From Phytohabitans sp036906915 (lineage in GTDB: Bacteria; Actinomycetota; Actinomycetes; Mycobacteriales; Micromonosporaceae): 64,000 nucleotides of DNA. Each line of letters starts with the position of its first letter. Position 1 is the stretch's first letter. The translations under genes were made by a program, and so were the position numbers. Shown here piece after piece: positions 24,735-33,992 of the stretch. Where the stretch lies: NCBI RefSeq assembly GCF_036906915.1, contig NZ_JBAKHX010000012.1:62001-126000 (forward strand), in the 5' to 3' direction. The notes below the pieces were generated by a model that saw nothing but the letters and a program-made list of their open reading frames with translations, made no database searches and had not been told where the DNA came from.

Positions 24735-27314
24735 TTACTCGTAGGCGATCGCCGCCAGAACGTTCAAACGGGCGGCGCGGCGGGCCGGCCACAGGGCGGC
24801 CAGGACGCCCGCCACCACGGCGATCAGCACGAACACGATCAGGCTGACCCACGGGATGGCGATCGTCGTCAGGAAGTCGCGGTCGATCAGGGCGGTCGCG
24901 ATGGCCACGCCCAGCGCGATGCCCATGACGATGCCGAGCACGCACCCGAACACCGCCATCACCACCGACTCCGTGCCGACCATCCGCGTGACGCCGCCGC
25001 GGCTCATCCCCACGGCGCGCAGCATGCCCAGCTCGCGGGTGCGCTCGTAGATGCTGAGCAGCAGCGTGTTGAGGATGCCGAGCAGCGCGATGACGATCGC
25101 CACGCCGAGCAGCACCGAGATGATCCCCAGCGCGATGTCGGTGAAGCTGGTGAACTGGTCGATCAGGCTGGACCGGTCGCCCACCGTGACCAGCGGATAG
25201 TCGGACATGATGCTCTCGACCTCAGGTATGACGGTGCCGGGGTCGGTGCCGTCGTCGAGCGACACGTAGGCCTGGAACGCCAGCGGACCGTTGAAGTTCG
25301 ACACCGCGGCTTGGGGCAGGATCATCGTGTCGGTCCAGATCGGCGTCGACTCGTAGACGCCGACGAGCCGGTACGGCCGCTCGCCCCCCTTGTTCAGCTC
25401 GACGGGAATGGCGTCGCCGACGGACCAGCCGCGCGAGTCGGCGGTGTTCTGGTCCGCGACGACCTCGTCCGGGCCGAGCGTGCGCAGGTCGCCCTCGACG
25501 GCCTTCAGGGCGAACATGTCGCGCGCCACGGCGAGGTCGTCGATCGCGAAGACGCCGCCGAACGGCGGTGACCCGTTGTCGACCCGTGCGTCGACGGTCA
25601 GGTAGAACGGGACCGCCTGGTCGACGCCGGGCAGCGCGCGTACCTCGTCGATGGCCTCGGAGGAGAAGCCGATCGTGCCGTCCGGCGGGCCCTGCGTCGA
25701 GTTGGTCTGGATCACGATCTCGGCGCCAATTGTCGAGCTGATCGTCTCGTCGATCGTCTTGTTGAACGAGGCGGCGAGCACGCTGGCCGTGCTGACCAGC
25801 GTCACGCCGATCATCAGGGCGGCGGCGGTGACCGCGGTGCGGCGCGGGTTGCGCAGCGCGTTGCGGACGCCGAGTTGGCCGCTGATGCCCCAGCCGACCG
25901 CGCGCCCGATCAGCCCGGCGAGCGGGCGGGTGAGCAGCGGCGAGAGCAGCGTGACGCCGAGGAAGAACAGCAGCACGCCGATCAGCAGGGCGGGCAGCGT
26001 GAGGCCGCCGATGCCGGTGAGCGCGGCGCCGGTCAGCGCCGCGCCGGGCACGGCCAGGGCCGTGCCCGCGATGGACAGCGCGAGGAGGGGCTTGTCGGGC
26101 CGCGCCACGTCGCGCATGGCCGCCAGCGGCGGGACCGCCGACGCGCGAACCGCCGGCACGAAGGCCGCTATCACGGTCACCAGTACGCCGACGGCGTACG
26201 CCAGGATGATCGGTGTGGCGCCCACCTGGATGCCGGCGCCCGGCAGCTGAGCCCCGATGAACGAGGTGAGCGCGCTGCTGCCAGCCATACCCAGGCCGAT
26301 GCCGGCGAGCAGCCCGAGCGTGCTGCCGACGACACCGACCAGCACCGCCTCGACGAGCACCGAGCTGGTGACCTGGCCCCAGCTCGCGCCCATGGCCCGG
26401 AACAGCGCCAGCTCCTTGGCCCGCTGCGCGACCAGGATGTTGAACGTGTTGAAGATCAGGAAGATGCCTACGAGCAGCGCGACGATGGCGAACGGCCCGA
26501 AGAAGTACGTGGTGACCGCGGACAGCCCTTCCTGCACCTCGTTGGCGGCGTCTTCGTTGGCCTGCTCGCCGGTCTTGGCCTCGAACCCGGCGGGCACCAG
26601 CGGCGCCACCCGGTCGCGCAGCTGCTCCTGCGTGACGCCGGGCTCGGTGCCAAGGTACGCGCCGGAGAACCGGCCCTCGGCGCCGTAGAACGTGCGCTGC
26701 GCGAACGCCTCCTGGAAGAGGATCAGCGTCTCGCCGGCGAGCGAGTCGCGGTCACCCTCGTAAGCCACGATGCCGACGAGCGTGAACTCGCGGGCCTCGT
26801 TGACTTCTGGCAGGTACACCTTGAGCCGGTCGCCAACGGCGGCGTGCGCCTGCTCCGCCGTGTACCGCGAGATCGTCACCTCGGTCTCGGCCGTCGGCCA
26901 CCGGCCATCGGCGATCGAGACGAGCGCGAAGGGGTCGTCGCCGGTGACGCCGCCGCCGATCTGCGGCGCGCCCTGGGTGGTGACGGGCTTGCCGTCGCGC
27001 ACGTCGAACGGGATCACGCCGAGGGCGGTGACGTCGCCTTGCGCGGTGGCCACGCCCGGCACCTGGGCGAGTGCGTCGACCTGCTGCTGCGTGAGCAGCG
27101 GCTGCGGGTCGTCATCGGCCGCCTCTTCGGTGGGCATGACCTGGACGGCGACGTTCTGGTTGATGGACCGCAGCAGCTTTTCGAAGCGCGCGGTCAGCGA
27201 GTCGCTGAGCACGAACGCCCCGGACAGGAACGACACGCCCAGCACGATCGCCACGATGGCGAGGGTCAGCCGCAGCTTGCGGGAGAACAGGCTCTTGAGG
27301 CTGGCGCGCAGCAT
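24735..27314 (-). CDS. FtsX-family ABC transporter permease (MacB/LolC-like, duplicated)
   Basis: 859 residues. An N-terminal helix (LTLAIVAIVLGVSFLSGAFVLSD) is followed by an extracytoplasmic MacB_PCD-type domain, then a first FtsX block (GPFAIVALLVGIFLIFNTFNILVAQRAKELALFRAMGAS), a second helix cluster, a second extracytoplasmic domain starting at SVLAASFNKTIDETISSTIGAEIV, and a last FtsX block (ALLGILNTLLLSIYERTRELGMLRAVGMSRGGV). Both FtsX blocks have the typical RAMG/RAVG motif. Such permeases move lipids, lipoproteins or peptides from the membrane rather than import nutrients. The gene begins directly after the ATPase stop. Confidence 0.92.
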   Translation of the reverse strand: MLRASLKSLFSRKLRLTLAIVAIVLGVSFLSGAFVLSDSLTARFEKLLRSINQNVAVQVMPTEEAADDDPQPLLTQQQVDALAQVPGVATAQGDVTALGVIPFDVRDGKPVTTQGAPQIGGGVTGDDPFALVSIADGRWPTAETEVTISRYTAEQAHAAVGDRLKVYLPEVNEAREFTLVGIVAYEGDRDSLAGETLILFQEAFAQRTFYGAEGRFSGAYLGTEPGVTQEQLRDRVAPLVPAGFEAKTGEQANEDAANEVQEGLSAVTTYFFGPFAIVALLVGIFLIFNTFNILVAQRAKELALFRAMGASWGQVTSSVLVEAVLVGVVGSTLGLLAGIGLGMAGSSALTSFIGAQLPGAGIQVGATPIILAYAVGVLVTVIAAFVPAVRASAVPPLAAMRDVARPDKPLLALSIAGTALAVPGAALTGAALTGIGGLTLPALLIGVLLFFLGVTLLSPLLTRPLAGLIGRAVGWGISGQLGVRNALRNPRRTAVTAAALMIGVTLVSTASVLAASFNKTIDETISSTIGAEIVIQTNSTQGPPDGTIGFSSEAIDEVRALPGVDQAVPFYLTVDARVDNGSPPFGGVFAIDDLAVARDMFALKAVEGDLRTLGPDEVVADQNTADSRGWSVGDAIPVELNKGGERPYRLVGVYESTPIWTDTMILPQAAVSNFNGPLAFQAYVSLDDGTDPGTVIPEVESIMSDYPLVTVGDRSSLIDQFTSFTDIALGIISVLLGVAIVIALLGILNTLLLSIYERTRELGMLRAVGMSRGGVTRMVGTESVVMAVFGCVLGIVMGIALGVAIATALIDRDFLTTIAIPWVSLIVFVLIAVVAGVLAALWPARRAARLNVLAAIAYE

Positions 27315-28070
27315 CTACGCGCCTCCCGTTCCGACATCGAGGCCCTTGAGCTTGTCGAGCACCGCTTCGGCGGTGGGCTCGGTCATCTCGTCGACGATCT
27401 GCCCGTCGCCGAGGAAGATGACCCGGTCGGCGTACGAGGCGGCCGCCGGGTCGTGGGTGACCATGACGATCGTCTGCCCGTACTCGCGGACGGAGTTGCG
27501 CAGGAAGCCGAGCACCTCGGCACCGGAGCGGGAGTCGAGGTTGCCGGTGGGCTCGTCGGCGAAGATGACCTCCGGTCGGGCGACGAGGGCTCGGGCGCAG
27601 GCGACGCGCTGCTGCTGGCCGCCGGAGAGCTGGCTGGGCCGGTGGCCGAGGCGGTCGCTGAGGTTGACCGTCTCGATGACCGTCTTGTACCAGTCAGGGT
27701 CGGCCTTGCGGCCGGCGATAGACAGCGGCAGCAGGATGTTTTCCTGCGCGGTGAGCGTCGGCAGCAGGTTGAACTGCTGGAAGATGAAGCCCACCTTGTC
27801 GCGCCGTAGCCTGGTGAGCCCGGCGTCGCCGAGGCCGGTGACCTGGGTTTCGCCGATGAAGACCTGCCCCCGGGTGACGGTGTCGAGGCCGGCGAGGCAG
27901 TGCATGAGTGTGGACTTGCCGGAGCCGGACGGCCCCATGATCGCGGTGTATCGGCCTCGTTCCAGGTCGACGCTCACTCCGCGGAGCGCGATGACCTGGG
28001 CTTCCCCCGAGCCGTACACCTTCCAAAGGTCGGTTGCGCGAGCGGCGACATCGGTCGTAGTCGTGGTCAC
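27315..28070 (-). CDS. LolD/MacB-type ABC transporter ATPase
   Basis: 251 residues. Walker A GPSGSGKST, Q-loop GFIFQQFNLLPTLTA, signature LSGGQQQRVACARAL, Walker B VIFADEPTGNLD and the H-loop VTHD are all complete. The Q-loop wording and the LPTLTAQEN segment are typical of the LolD/MacB (3.A.1.122) group that pairs with FtsX-fold permeases, as encoded immediately downstream with no gap. I took the GTG at 28070, after GGTGATGGG; the frame upstream of it to 28247 is rich in Ser and Pro and lacks homology. Substrate unknown. Confidence 0.93.
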   Translation of the reverse strand: MTTTTTDVAARATDLWKVYGSGEAQVIALRGVSVDLERGRYTAIMGPSGSGKSTLMHCLAGLDTVTRGQVFIGETQVTGLGDAGLTRLRRDKVGFIFQQFNLLPTLTAQENILLPLSIAGRKADPDWYKTVIETVNLSDRLGHRPSQLSGGQQQRVACARALVARPEVIFADEPTGNLDSRSGAEVLGFLRNSVREYGQTIVMVTHDPAAASYADRVIFLGDGQIVDEMTEPTAEAVLDKLKGLDVGTGGA

Positions 28071-28193
28071 CCCATCACCGTAGGGGCGCGGGCGACACTT
28101 TCCGTCCTTCCCAGGAAGGGTCGCGTGCCCTGCCTGAGGTGGAGAAGGCCACGAAGGCATCGATGAAGGTCTAGCGCTCGCACTATGTCGCGT

Positions 28194-28206
28194 GCTTATC
28201 ATAAGC
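28194..28206. promoter_or_regulatory. 13-bp palindrome upstream of the GH43 gene
   Basis: GCTTATCATAAGC is a perfect inverted repeat around a central C, 20 bp upstream of the GH43 start and just before the strong ribosome-binding site AAGGAGGT. It is AT-richer than its surroundings. It may be an operator for the ROK or LacI-type regulator nearby; nothing in the window shows a second copy. Confidence 0.45.
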
Positions 28207-28225
28207 CCCCGAATAAGGAGGTCCC

Positions 28226-29671
28226 ATGCGCAGGGCACCGCGCACAAGACATCTGGCGGCCGTGCTGGCCGGGCTGCTCCTCCTGCTCGCGTTCCCGGCC
28301 GCCGCCCGCGCCGCGACCGTCACGGTCACCAACGGCGTCCAGTTCACCGACACCTCCGGCAACCCGCTGCACGCCCACGGAGGCGGGATGATCAAGGTCG
28401 GCGGCTATTACTACTGGTTCGGCGAGAACCGCAACGACAACAACACCTTCCGGTACGTCTCCGTGTACCGCTCCACCGATCTGCGCAACTGGGAGTTCCG
28501 CAACAACGTCCTGACCCAGAGCTCAGCGGCTGAGCTGAACGTCAGCAACATCGAGCGCCCGAAGGTCATCTACAACTCGTCCACGGGGCAGTACGTGCTC
28601 TGGATGCACTGGGAGAACGGCTCCGACTACGGCCAGGCCCGGGTCGCGGTCGCCACGTCGTCCACCGTGGATGGCAACTACACCTACCGGGGCAGTTTCC
28701 GGCCCCTCGGGTACGACTCGCGGGACATGACCGTGTTCCGCGACGACGACGGCACCGCGTACCTCATCTCCGCGACCCGCGTGAACGCCGACCTCAACAT
28801 CTATCGCCTGACCTCCGATTACCTCGGGGTCGCCAGCCTGGTCCAGACGCTCTGGGTCGGGCAGTACCGGGAGGCCCCGGCGATGTTCAAGCGCAACGGG
28901 GTGTACTTCCTGTTCACCTCCGGCGCCACCGGCTGGTCGCCCAACCAGGCCCGGTACGCGACCGCCAGCAGCGTCACGGGCAGCTGGACCTCGCCGACGA
29001 ACGTCGGCAACAGCATCACGTACGGCTCCCAGTCCGCGTACGTCGTGCCGGTGCAGGGCACCTCGACCACCTCGTACCTCTACCTGGGCGACCGGTGGGC
29101 CGGTGCCTGGGGCGGCAAGGCGAACGACTCCAAGTACGTGTGGCTGCCGCTGTCCTTCCCGTCCAACACGTCCCTGTCGATGACCTGGTACCCCCGCGTG
29201 AACATCGACACCGCCACCGGAGCGGTCAGCGGCAACGGCTCCGGCAACGCGTACGAGACGCTGCGCGCTCGCCACAGTGGACAATGTCTCGACGTGGTCA
29301 GCCAGGCGACCGGCGACGGTGTCGAGGTGGGGCAGTACGGCTGCAATGGCGGCGCGAACCAGCACTGGCAGGTGCTCGACCTCGGCACCGGGTACCACCA
29401 GCTCATCGCGCGGCACAGCAACAGGTGCCTAACCGTACCGTCGTCGTCGACCGCCGACGGGGTGCGGGTGACCCAGCAGGCCTGCGGCGGCGGCACCAAC
29501 CAGCAGTGGCAGATCACCGATGTGGGCAGCGGCTACTACCGGCTCACCGCCCGGCACAGCGGCAAGTGCCTGGACATCGTCAGCGGCTCGACCACCGCCG
29601 GCACCAGGGCTATCCAGTACGCCTGCACGAGTGGTACGAACCAGCAGTGGCAACGGACCGGAGCGCCGTAA
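28226..29671 (+). CDS. Secreted GH43-type exo-beta-1,3-galactanase-like enzyme with ricin-type lectin domain
   Basis: 481 residues. Sec signal peptide to about residue 30 (LLLLLAFPAAARAA). The catalytic region (31-340) starts VQFTDTSGNPLHAHGGGMIKVGGYYYWFGENR, the wording of GH43 subfamily 24 galactanases, and continues with NIERPKVIYNSSTGQYVLWMHW and GQYREAPAMFKRNGVYFLFTSG, where the conserved Glu residues lie. In this subfamily the usual GH43 catalytic base is not conserved. The C-terminus (345-478) is a CBM13/ricin beta-trefoil with three repeats ending QHWQV, QQWQI and QQWQR. Predicted target: beta-1,3-galactan backbone of arabinogalactan. AAGGAGGT precedes the ATG. Divergent from the ABC pair; the ROK regulator gene follows. 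Confidence 0.85.
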   Translation: MRRAPRTRHLAAVLAGLLLLLAFPAAARAATVTVTNGVQFTDTSGNPLHAHGGGMIKVGGYYYWFGENRNDNNTFRYVSVYRSTDLRNWEFRNNVLTQSSAAELNVSNIERPKVIYNSSTGQYVLWMHWENGSDYGQARVAVATSSTVDGNYTYRGSFRPLGYDSRDMTVFRDDDGTAYLISATRVNADLNIYRLTSDYLGVASLVQTLWVGQYREAPAMFKRNGVYFLFTSGATGWSPNQARYATASSVTGSWTSPTNVGNSITYGSQSAYVVPVQGTSTTSYLYLGDRWAGAWGGKANDSKYVWLPLSFPSNTSLSMTWYPRVNIDTATGAVSGNGSGNAYETLRARHSGQCLDVVSQATGDGVEVGQYGCNGGANQHWQVLDLGTGYHQLIARHSNRCLTVPSSSTADGVRVTQQACGGGTNQQWQITDVGSGYYRLTARHSGKCLDIVSGSTTAGTRAIQYACTSGTNQQWQRTGAP

Positions 29672-29704
29672 TCTAAGGGTTCGTCGAAGGGTTACAGTTT
29701 GCTC

Positions 29705-30925
29705 GTGAAGCGTACGTCCAGAGACATTCGGGTAGCGAACCGCTTCGAGGTGCTACGGCACATCATCGCGTCCGCCACAGTGTCCCGCCAGCAGATCGCC
29801 AGCGACACCGGCCTGAGCCTCGCCACGGTCTCCAACCTCGTGGGCGAGCTGCTCGAGTTGGGCCTGCTCGTCGAGGTCGGCTACCAGGACTCGGGTGGCG
29901 GCAGGCCCCGCGGCCTGGTCGCCATAAACCCCAACGGCGGCGTCCTGGTCGGCATCGACGTGGCGGAGACGTACGTACACGTCGAGCTGTTCGACCCCGC
30001 GCTGACGGTACTCGCCAGTGTCGAGGAAGAGCTGCACCCGGAGGAGAACCGCCCCGATCAGGTGGTGGCGCACGTCGTGTCCAGCGTCGAGTCGGCGCTG
30101 GCCACGGCGGGCGTCGGGCACGACCGGGTGCTCGGCGCGGGGATAAGCGTGCCGGGCCAGGTCGACCGCGAGGGCGGGGTGTCCGTCTTCGCCCCCAACT
30201 GGGACTGGCACGACGTACCCCTGCGCAGCCAGCTCGCGCGCTCCCTGGACATGCCGCTGTACCTGGACAACCCGCTGCGCGCGTGCGTGGTGGCCGAGCT
30301 GTGGTTCGGCGCCGGGCGCGGCCGCGACGACGTCGTCGTGGTCAACCTCGGCACCGGCGTCGGCGCCGGCCTGGCGTTCGGCGGCGCGCTCTACCGCGGC
30401 GCCACCAACAGCGCCGGCGAATGGGGCCACACCACGCTCGTCGTCGACGGCCGGCTCTGCCACTGCGGCAGCCGTGGCTGCGTCGAGACCTACGTCGGCG
30501 CGCCCGGCATCATGCAGAACCTGCGCGACCTCGCCCCCAACAGCCCATTCCTGCACCCGGACGACCAGACCGCCACGATCGAGGCGCTAGCTCGCGCAGT
30601 GGCCGACGGCGACCCGGTGGCGGCCAAAGTGGTCACCGAGACCGCGCGGTACCTCGGCGTCGCGGTCGCCGACCTCATAAACCTCGTCAACCCCGAAGTC
30701 GTCGTGCTCAGCAGTTGGGTCGCCGCCCGTCTCGGCGACGCGCTGCTCGCCGAGGTGCGAGCCGTGGTGGGCCGTCACGCGCTCCGCCGCCCGCTCGCGG
30801 CCACCGAGATCACGCTGTGCCGCATCGCCGGCAACCCCGTGAGTCTCGGCGCGGCGACCTTCGCCCTGGAACGCTTCCTCTCCGCCATCGGCACCAACGC
30901 GGGAGGTCTCGTCCGCCAAACCTGA
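29705..30925 (+). CDS. ROK-family transcriptional regulator
   Basis: About 406 residues. N-terminal winged helix SRQQIASDTGLSLATVSNLVGELLELGLL, then a ROK sugar-kinase-like body: GGVLVGIDVAETYVHVELF, VNLGTGVGAGLAFGGALYRGATNSAGEWGH and the zinc motif CHCGSRGC followed by VETYVGAPG. ROK repressors respond to a sugar or sugar phosphate. Located between the GH43 gene and the GH30 pseudogene, it is a good candidate controller of this arabinogalactan locus. The start may be GTG 29705 or TTG 29699; neither has a strong ribosome-binding site. Confidence 0.88.
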   Translation: MKRTSRDIRVANRFEVLRHIIASATVSRQQIASDTGLSLATVSNLVGELLELGLLVEVGYQDSGGGRPRGLVAINPNGGVLVGIDVAETYVHVELFDPALTVLASVEEELHPEENRPDQVVAHVVSSVESALATAGVGHDRVLGAGISVPGQVDREGGVSVFAPNWDWHDVPLRSQLARSLDMPLYLDNPLRACVVAELWFGAGRGRDDVVVVNLGTGVGAGLAFGGALYRGATNSAGEWGHTTLVVDGRLCHCGSRGCVETYVGAPGIMQNLRDLAPNSPFLHPDDQTATIEALARAVADGDPVAAKVVTETARYLGVAVADLINLVNPEVVVLSSWVAARLGDALLAEVRAVVGRHALRRPLAATEITLCRIAGNPVSLGAATFALERFLSAIGTNAGGLVRQT

Positions 30926-30939
30926 CCCGGAGGTACCGT

Positions 30940-31862
30940 ATGCGCGTTTCCCGCCAGCTGGCTGCCGCCCTCGTCGTCGGGCTCACCGCCGCCCTCTCGG
31001 TTGCGACACCGGCGTACGCGGCCGCCGGCGCCGAGGTCTCGCCGGCACCGGCGCAGACCATCGACAACTTCGGCGCGTCCGGCGCCTGGTGGCCAAACGA
31101 CCTGGTCAACTTCGCTCCCGCGGCGCGCCAGCAGGTCGCCAACCTACTCTTCGGGTCCAGCGGGCTTGCGCTGAGCGCGTACCGGTACAACATCGGCGGC
31201 GGCGGCACGGCGGTCACCAACCCGGTCCGCGCGCCGCAGACCTTCCGCACCTCGTCCGGCGGCTATGACTGGAACAGGGACGCGGGCGGCCGGATGTTCC
31301 TCCAGTACGCCTCGACATGGGCGTGCGGGACCTGATCGGCTTCGTCAACAGCGCCCCGGCGGCGTGGACCAGCAACGGGCAGAGCTGCGGCGGCACCCTC
31401 GCCTCCGGGAGCACCCAGGCGTTCGCCGCGTACCTGGCCGACAGCGCCTTCCACTGGTGGACCGCGCTGTCGCCGATGCTCGGCTGCGATCCGGTCGCCA
31501 GCTCCGGCTGCCAGAACCGGGCCAACTCGTCCGGCTGGAACGACGGCCTCATCTACTACGACCCGAACTACGCCAGCAACGGCAACCAGTCCCTGTACGT
31601 GACGAAGCGTTACTACGGCCTCGCGCACTACAGCCGGTTCGTGTGGCCGGGTGCGGTGCGGCACAACGTGACGGGTGCGCCCAGCGGTGTACAGGTGTCC
31701 GCGTTCGACCACGATGGAGCGTGGACGCTGGTCGTCAACAACCTCAACAACGCCAGCACGTCGCTGACCGTCCGCACCCCGACCGCCATCTACACCTGCA
31801 ATGGCGGCACCAACCTATGGACCTGCCACGGCGCGACAAACCAGTCCTGGCAGCGCTCCTAG
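30940..31862 (+). pseudogene. GH30-type endo-beta-1,6-galactanase, decayed (frameshift and deletion)
   Basis: A strong start (GGAGG, ATG at 30940) and a signal peptide (LVVGLTAALSVATPAYA) are followed by the GH30 galactanase opening TIDNFGASGAWWPNDLVNFAPAARQQVANLLFG and SAYRYNIGGGGTAVTNPVRAPQTF. The frame then stops at 31333-31335 (TGA). Homology continues one frame over from about 31314 with DMGVRDLIGFVNSAPAAWTSNGQSCGG, implying a one-base loss near 31312. In the second frame AAYLAD jumps straight to SAFHWWTALSPMLG near 31440: the family's central stretch, including both catalytic glutamates, is missing. The tail has only scraps of a ricin-type domain (NGGTN...GATNQSWQRS). It cannot be a working galactanase. 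Confidence 0.85.
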
Positions 31863-31869
31863 AGGCGGG

Positions 31870-33816
31870 TCACGGGCCGAGGATGGTCACGGTGTGGGGT
31901 GGGAGGGGGGTGTCGGCGGCTCTCACCTCGGTATCGGAGTCGTTGGTCAGGAAGGTGTAGGTGCGGCCGTCGGGGTGGCGGCGCTGGACCGCCTCGACCC
32001 CCGGCGGCGGGTCGCACAGGATCGGCGCGACGTCGGCGGCCGCCGCCACCCGGACCAGCAGCGCGCGTACCTCCGCGTCGTCCAGGTGGGTGGTCAGGTA
32101 GTACGCGGTGCCGGCGCCGTGCGGGCGCCGGGTCAGCGCCGGCGCCCCGGCCAGCGGCCCGTCCGCGTACGACACGAGGACCTCGGCGTCGACCGCCGTC
32201 GCCAGCTCGGTCCACACTCGACCGGACGCGCCGTTCGACAGCGCGACCCGAGCACCGGCGGCGAGGGGGAAGAACTCCTCCACGTGTACGCCGGTCAGGT
32301 CACGCCAGGCGCCGTATCCGCCGAGCCGGATGTGGTCGTTCTCGTCGACCACGCCTGAATACGGTCCGATGAGGACGGTGCCGCCCCCGGCCACATAGGA
32401 GGTGAGCGAAGCGGCGTCGGCGTCGCTCACCAGGTGCAGCGCTGGCGCCAGCACCAGCTTGTACCGCGACAGGTCCGCCCCGGGCGGCACGAAGTCGCAC
32501 GTGATCGTCGCCGCCCGCAGCGCCGCGTGCCACTGCTCGGTGAACGCGACCGGGTCCATGTCGACGCTGGGCTGGCTGGGGTGGCTCTGCGCCCACAGGC
32601 TCGACCAGTCGAGCAGGATCGCCACGTCGGCGACCACCTCGCTGCCGGTGACGCCACTGAGGGCGCCCAGCTCGGCGCCGAGGCCGACGACCTCGCGCCA
32701 CACCTTCGTGTCCGTGCCCGCGTGCGGCACCATGCCGGAGTGCCACTTCTCGGCGCCGGCCCGGGACGCGCGCCACTGGAAGTACAGGACGGCGTCGGCG
32801 CCGCGGGCGACGTGCCCGAGGGAGTCGCGGCGCAGGCGGCCGGGCGGTTTGGCGAGGTTGCGCGGCTGCCAGTTGACGGCGCTGGTGGCGTGCTCCATCA
32901 GGGCCCAAGGCCGGCGACCGGCGAGCGACCGGGCCAGGTCGGCGATGAAGGCCAGGTTGGCGTACGGGTCGGCGCGCTCGGCGAACAGGTAGTGATCCAT
33001 GGCCACGACGTCCACTTCGGACGCCCACGCCCAGAAGTCGACCTTCCACCCGTCGTTGAGGAAGTTCGTGGTGACGGGTACGCCGGGGGAGAGGCGGCGC
33101 AGCACGTCGCGTTCGGCGCGGTAGCAGTCGAGCAGCTCGGCCGAGGAGAACCGGTAGAAGTCCAGCTGCTGCGTCGGGTTGGTGAAGCTGGGCGTCTGCC
33201 GGGGCGGGATCACCTCGTCGAAGGACGTGTACCGCTGGGACCAGAACGCGGTGCCCCAGGCGGCGTTGAGCGCGTCCACAGTGTCGTACCGGTCCCGCAG
33301 CCAGCGCCGGAACGCCTCAGCCGACGTGTCGCACCAGCAACGCGCGATGTGGCAGCCGTACTCGTTGTTGACGTGCCACATGGCGAGCGCCGGGTGTTCG
33401 GCGTATCGGCTGGCGAGCTGCTCGACGAGCGCCACGGTGGCGTCCCGGTACGCGGGAGAGCTGGGACAGTACGACTGGCGGCTGCCGTACCAGAGACGTT
33501 GCCCGTCGGGGCCGACGGGCAGTGACTCGGGATGCTTGTGGCTGAACCACGGCGGCGGTGTGGCGGTCGCGGTGGCCAGGTCGGCGCCGACACCGTGCGC
33601 GGCGAGCAGGTCCATGAGCCGGTCGAGCCAGCCGAACTCGTACCGGCCGGGGGCGGTCTCCAGCATCGCCCACGAGAACACGCCGACGGTCGCGAGGTTG
33701 ACGCCGGCCTGTTTCATCAGCCGGAGGTCTTCGGTCCATACCTCTTCCGGCCACTGCTCGGCGCTGTAGTCGCCGCCGAAGGCGAAGCCGGATAGGGAGG
33801 GAATGCCGAAGGCCAT
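31870..33816 (-). CDS. GH42 beta-galactosidase (second copy, zinc-cluster type)
   Basis: 648 residues. Begins GIPSLSGFAFGGDYSAEQWPEEVWTEDLRLM. Acid/base Glu in MWHVNNEYGCHIARCWCDTS and nucleophile in RRPWALMEHATSAVNWQP. The cysteines of NEYGCHIARCWC form the structural zinc site known in many GH42s, which the first GH42 in this window lacks. Beta-galactosidase trimerisation and C-terminal domains follow. No signal peptide. The start ATG 33816 is supported by a promoter with -35 TTGACG and -10 GACGAT placed so that the mRNA would begin at the ATG. Lies 8 bp from the GH30 pseudogene end (convergent). Likely acts on short galactosides from beta-1,6 or beta-1,3 galactan. Confidence 0.93.
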   Translation of the reverse strand: MAFGIPSLSGFAFGGDYSAEQWPEEVWTEDLRLMKQAGVNLATVGVFSWAMLETAPGRYEFGWLDRLMDLLAAHGVGADLATATATPPPWFSHKHPESLPVGPDGQRLWYGSRQSYCPSSPAYRDATVALVEQLASRYAEHPALAMWHVNNEYGCHIARCWCDTSAEAFRRWLRDRYDTVDALNAAWGTAFWSQRYTSFDEVIPPRQTPSFTNPTQQLDFYRFSSAELLDCYRAERDVLRRLSPGVPVTTNFLNDGWKVDFWAWASEVDVVAMDHYLFAERADPYANLAFIADLARSLAGRRPWALMEHATSAVNWQPRNLAKPPGRLRRDSLGHVARGADAVLYFQWRASRAGAEKWHSGMVPHAGTDTKVWREVVGLGAELGALSGVTGSEVVADVAILLDWSSLWAQSHPSQPSVDMDPVAFTEQWHAALRAATITCDFVPPGADLSRYKLVLAPALHLVSDADAASLTSYVAGGGTVLIGPYSGVVDENDHIRLGGYGAWRDLTGVHVEEFFPLAAGARVALSNGASGRVWTELATAVDAEVLVSYADGPLAGAPALTRRPHGAGTAYYLTTHLDDAEVRALLVRVAAAADVAPILCDPPPGVEAVQRRHPDGRTYTFLTNDSDTEVRAADTPLPPHTVTILGP

Positions 33817-33823
33817 GGCGGAG

Positions 33824-33860
33824 ATCGTCCACACCGAAGAAGGCCGCGTCAACGGGTTGG
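33824..33860 (-). promoter_or_regulatory. Leaderless promoter of GH42 with shared 14-mer
   Basis: On the minus strand: CCAACCCGTTGACG (33860-33847) contains the -35 TTGACG; 17 bp later is GACGAT (33829-33824), and seven nt after it is the ATG at 33816. The CAACCCGTTG core is palindromic at its ends (CAAC/GTTG), so a repressor site overlapping the -35 is plausible. Confidence 0.7.
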
Positions 33861-33879
33861 CAACACTTATTCTTTGGCC

Positions 33880-33908
33880 TTGACGAAGTGGTTGGTGATA
33901 CCTAGGCT
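33880..33908 (+). promoter_or_regulatory. Promoter of the second sugar ABC operon
   Basis: TTGACG at 33880-33885, a 17-bp spacer and TAGGCT at 33903-33908, both on the plus strand. The predicted start, near 33915, gives a leader of about 78 nt before the binding-protein ATG. The perfect palindrome TCGACCGGTCGA (33938-33949) lies within this leader and may be an operator. Confidence 0.55.
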
Positions 33909-33992
33909 ACGCCTCACTTAACTGGCCCGAAATGTTTTCGACCGGTCGACCTGTCGATGCGTATCTAACTACGAGAAGAAAGACGTCGCATC

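Noticed and set aside
31317..31862. Independent small secreted gene after the GH30 start
   Set aside because: It has no signal peptide or ribosome-binding site and continues the GH30 homology of the preceding frame, so it is the second half of a pseudogene.
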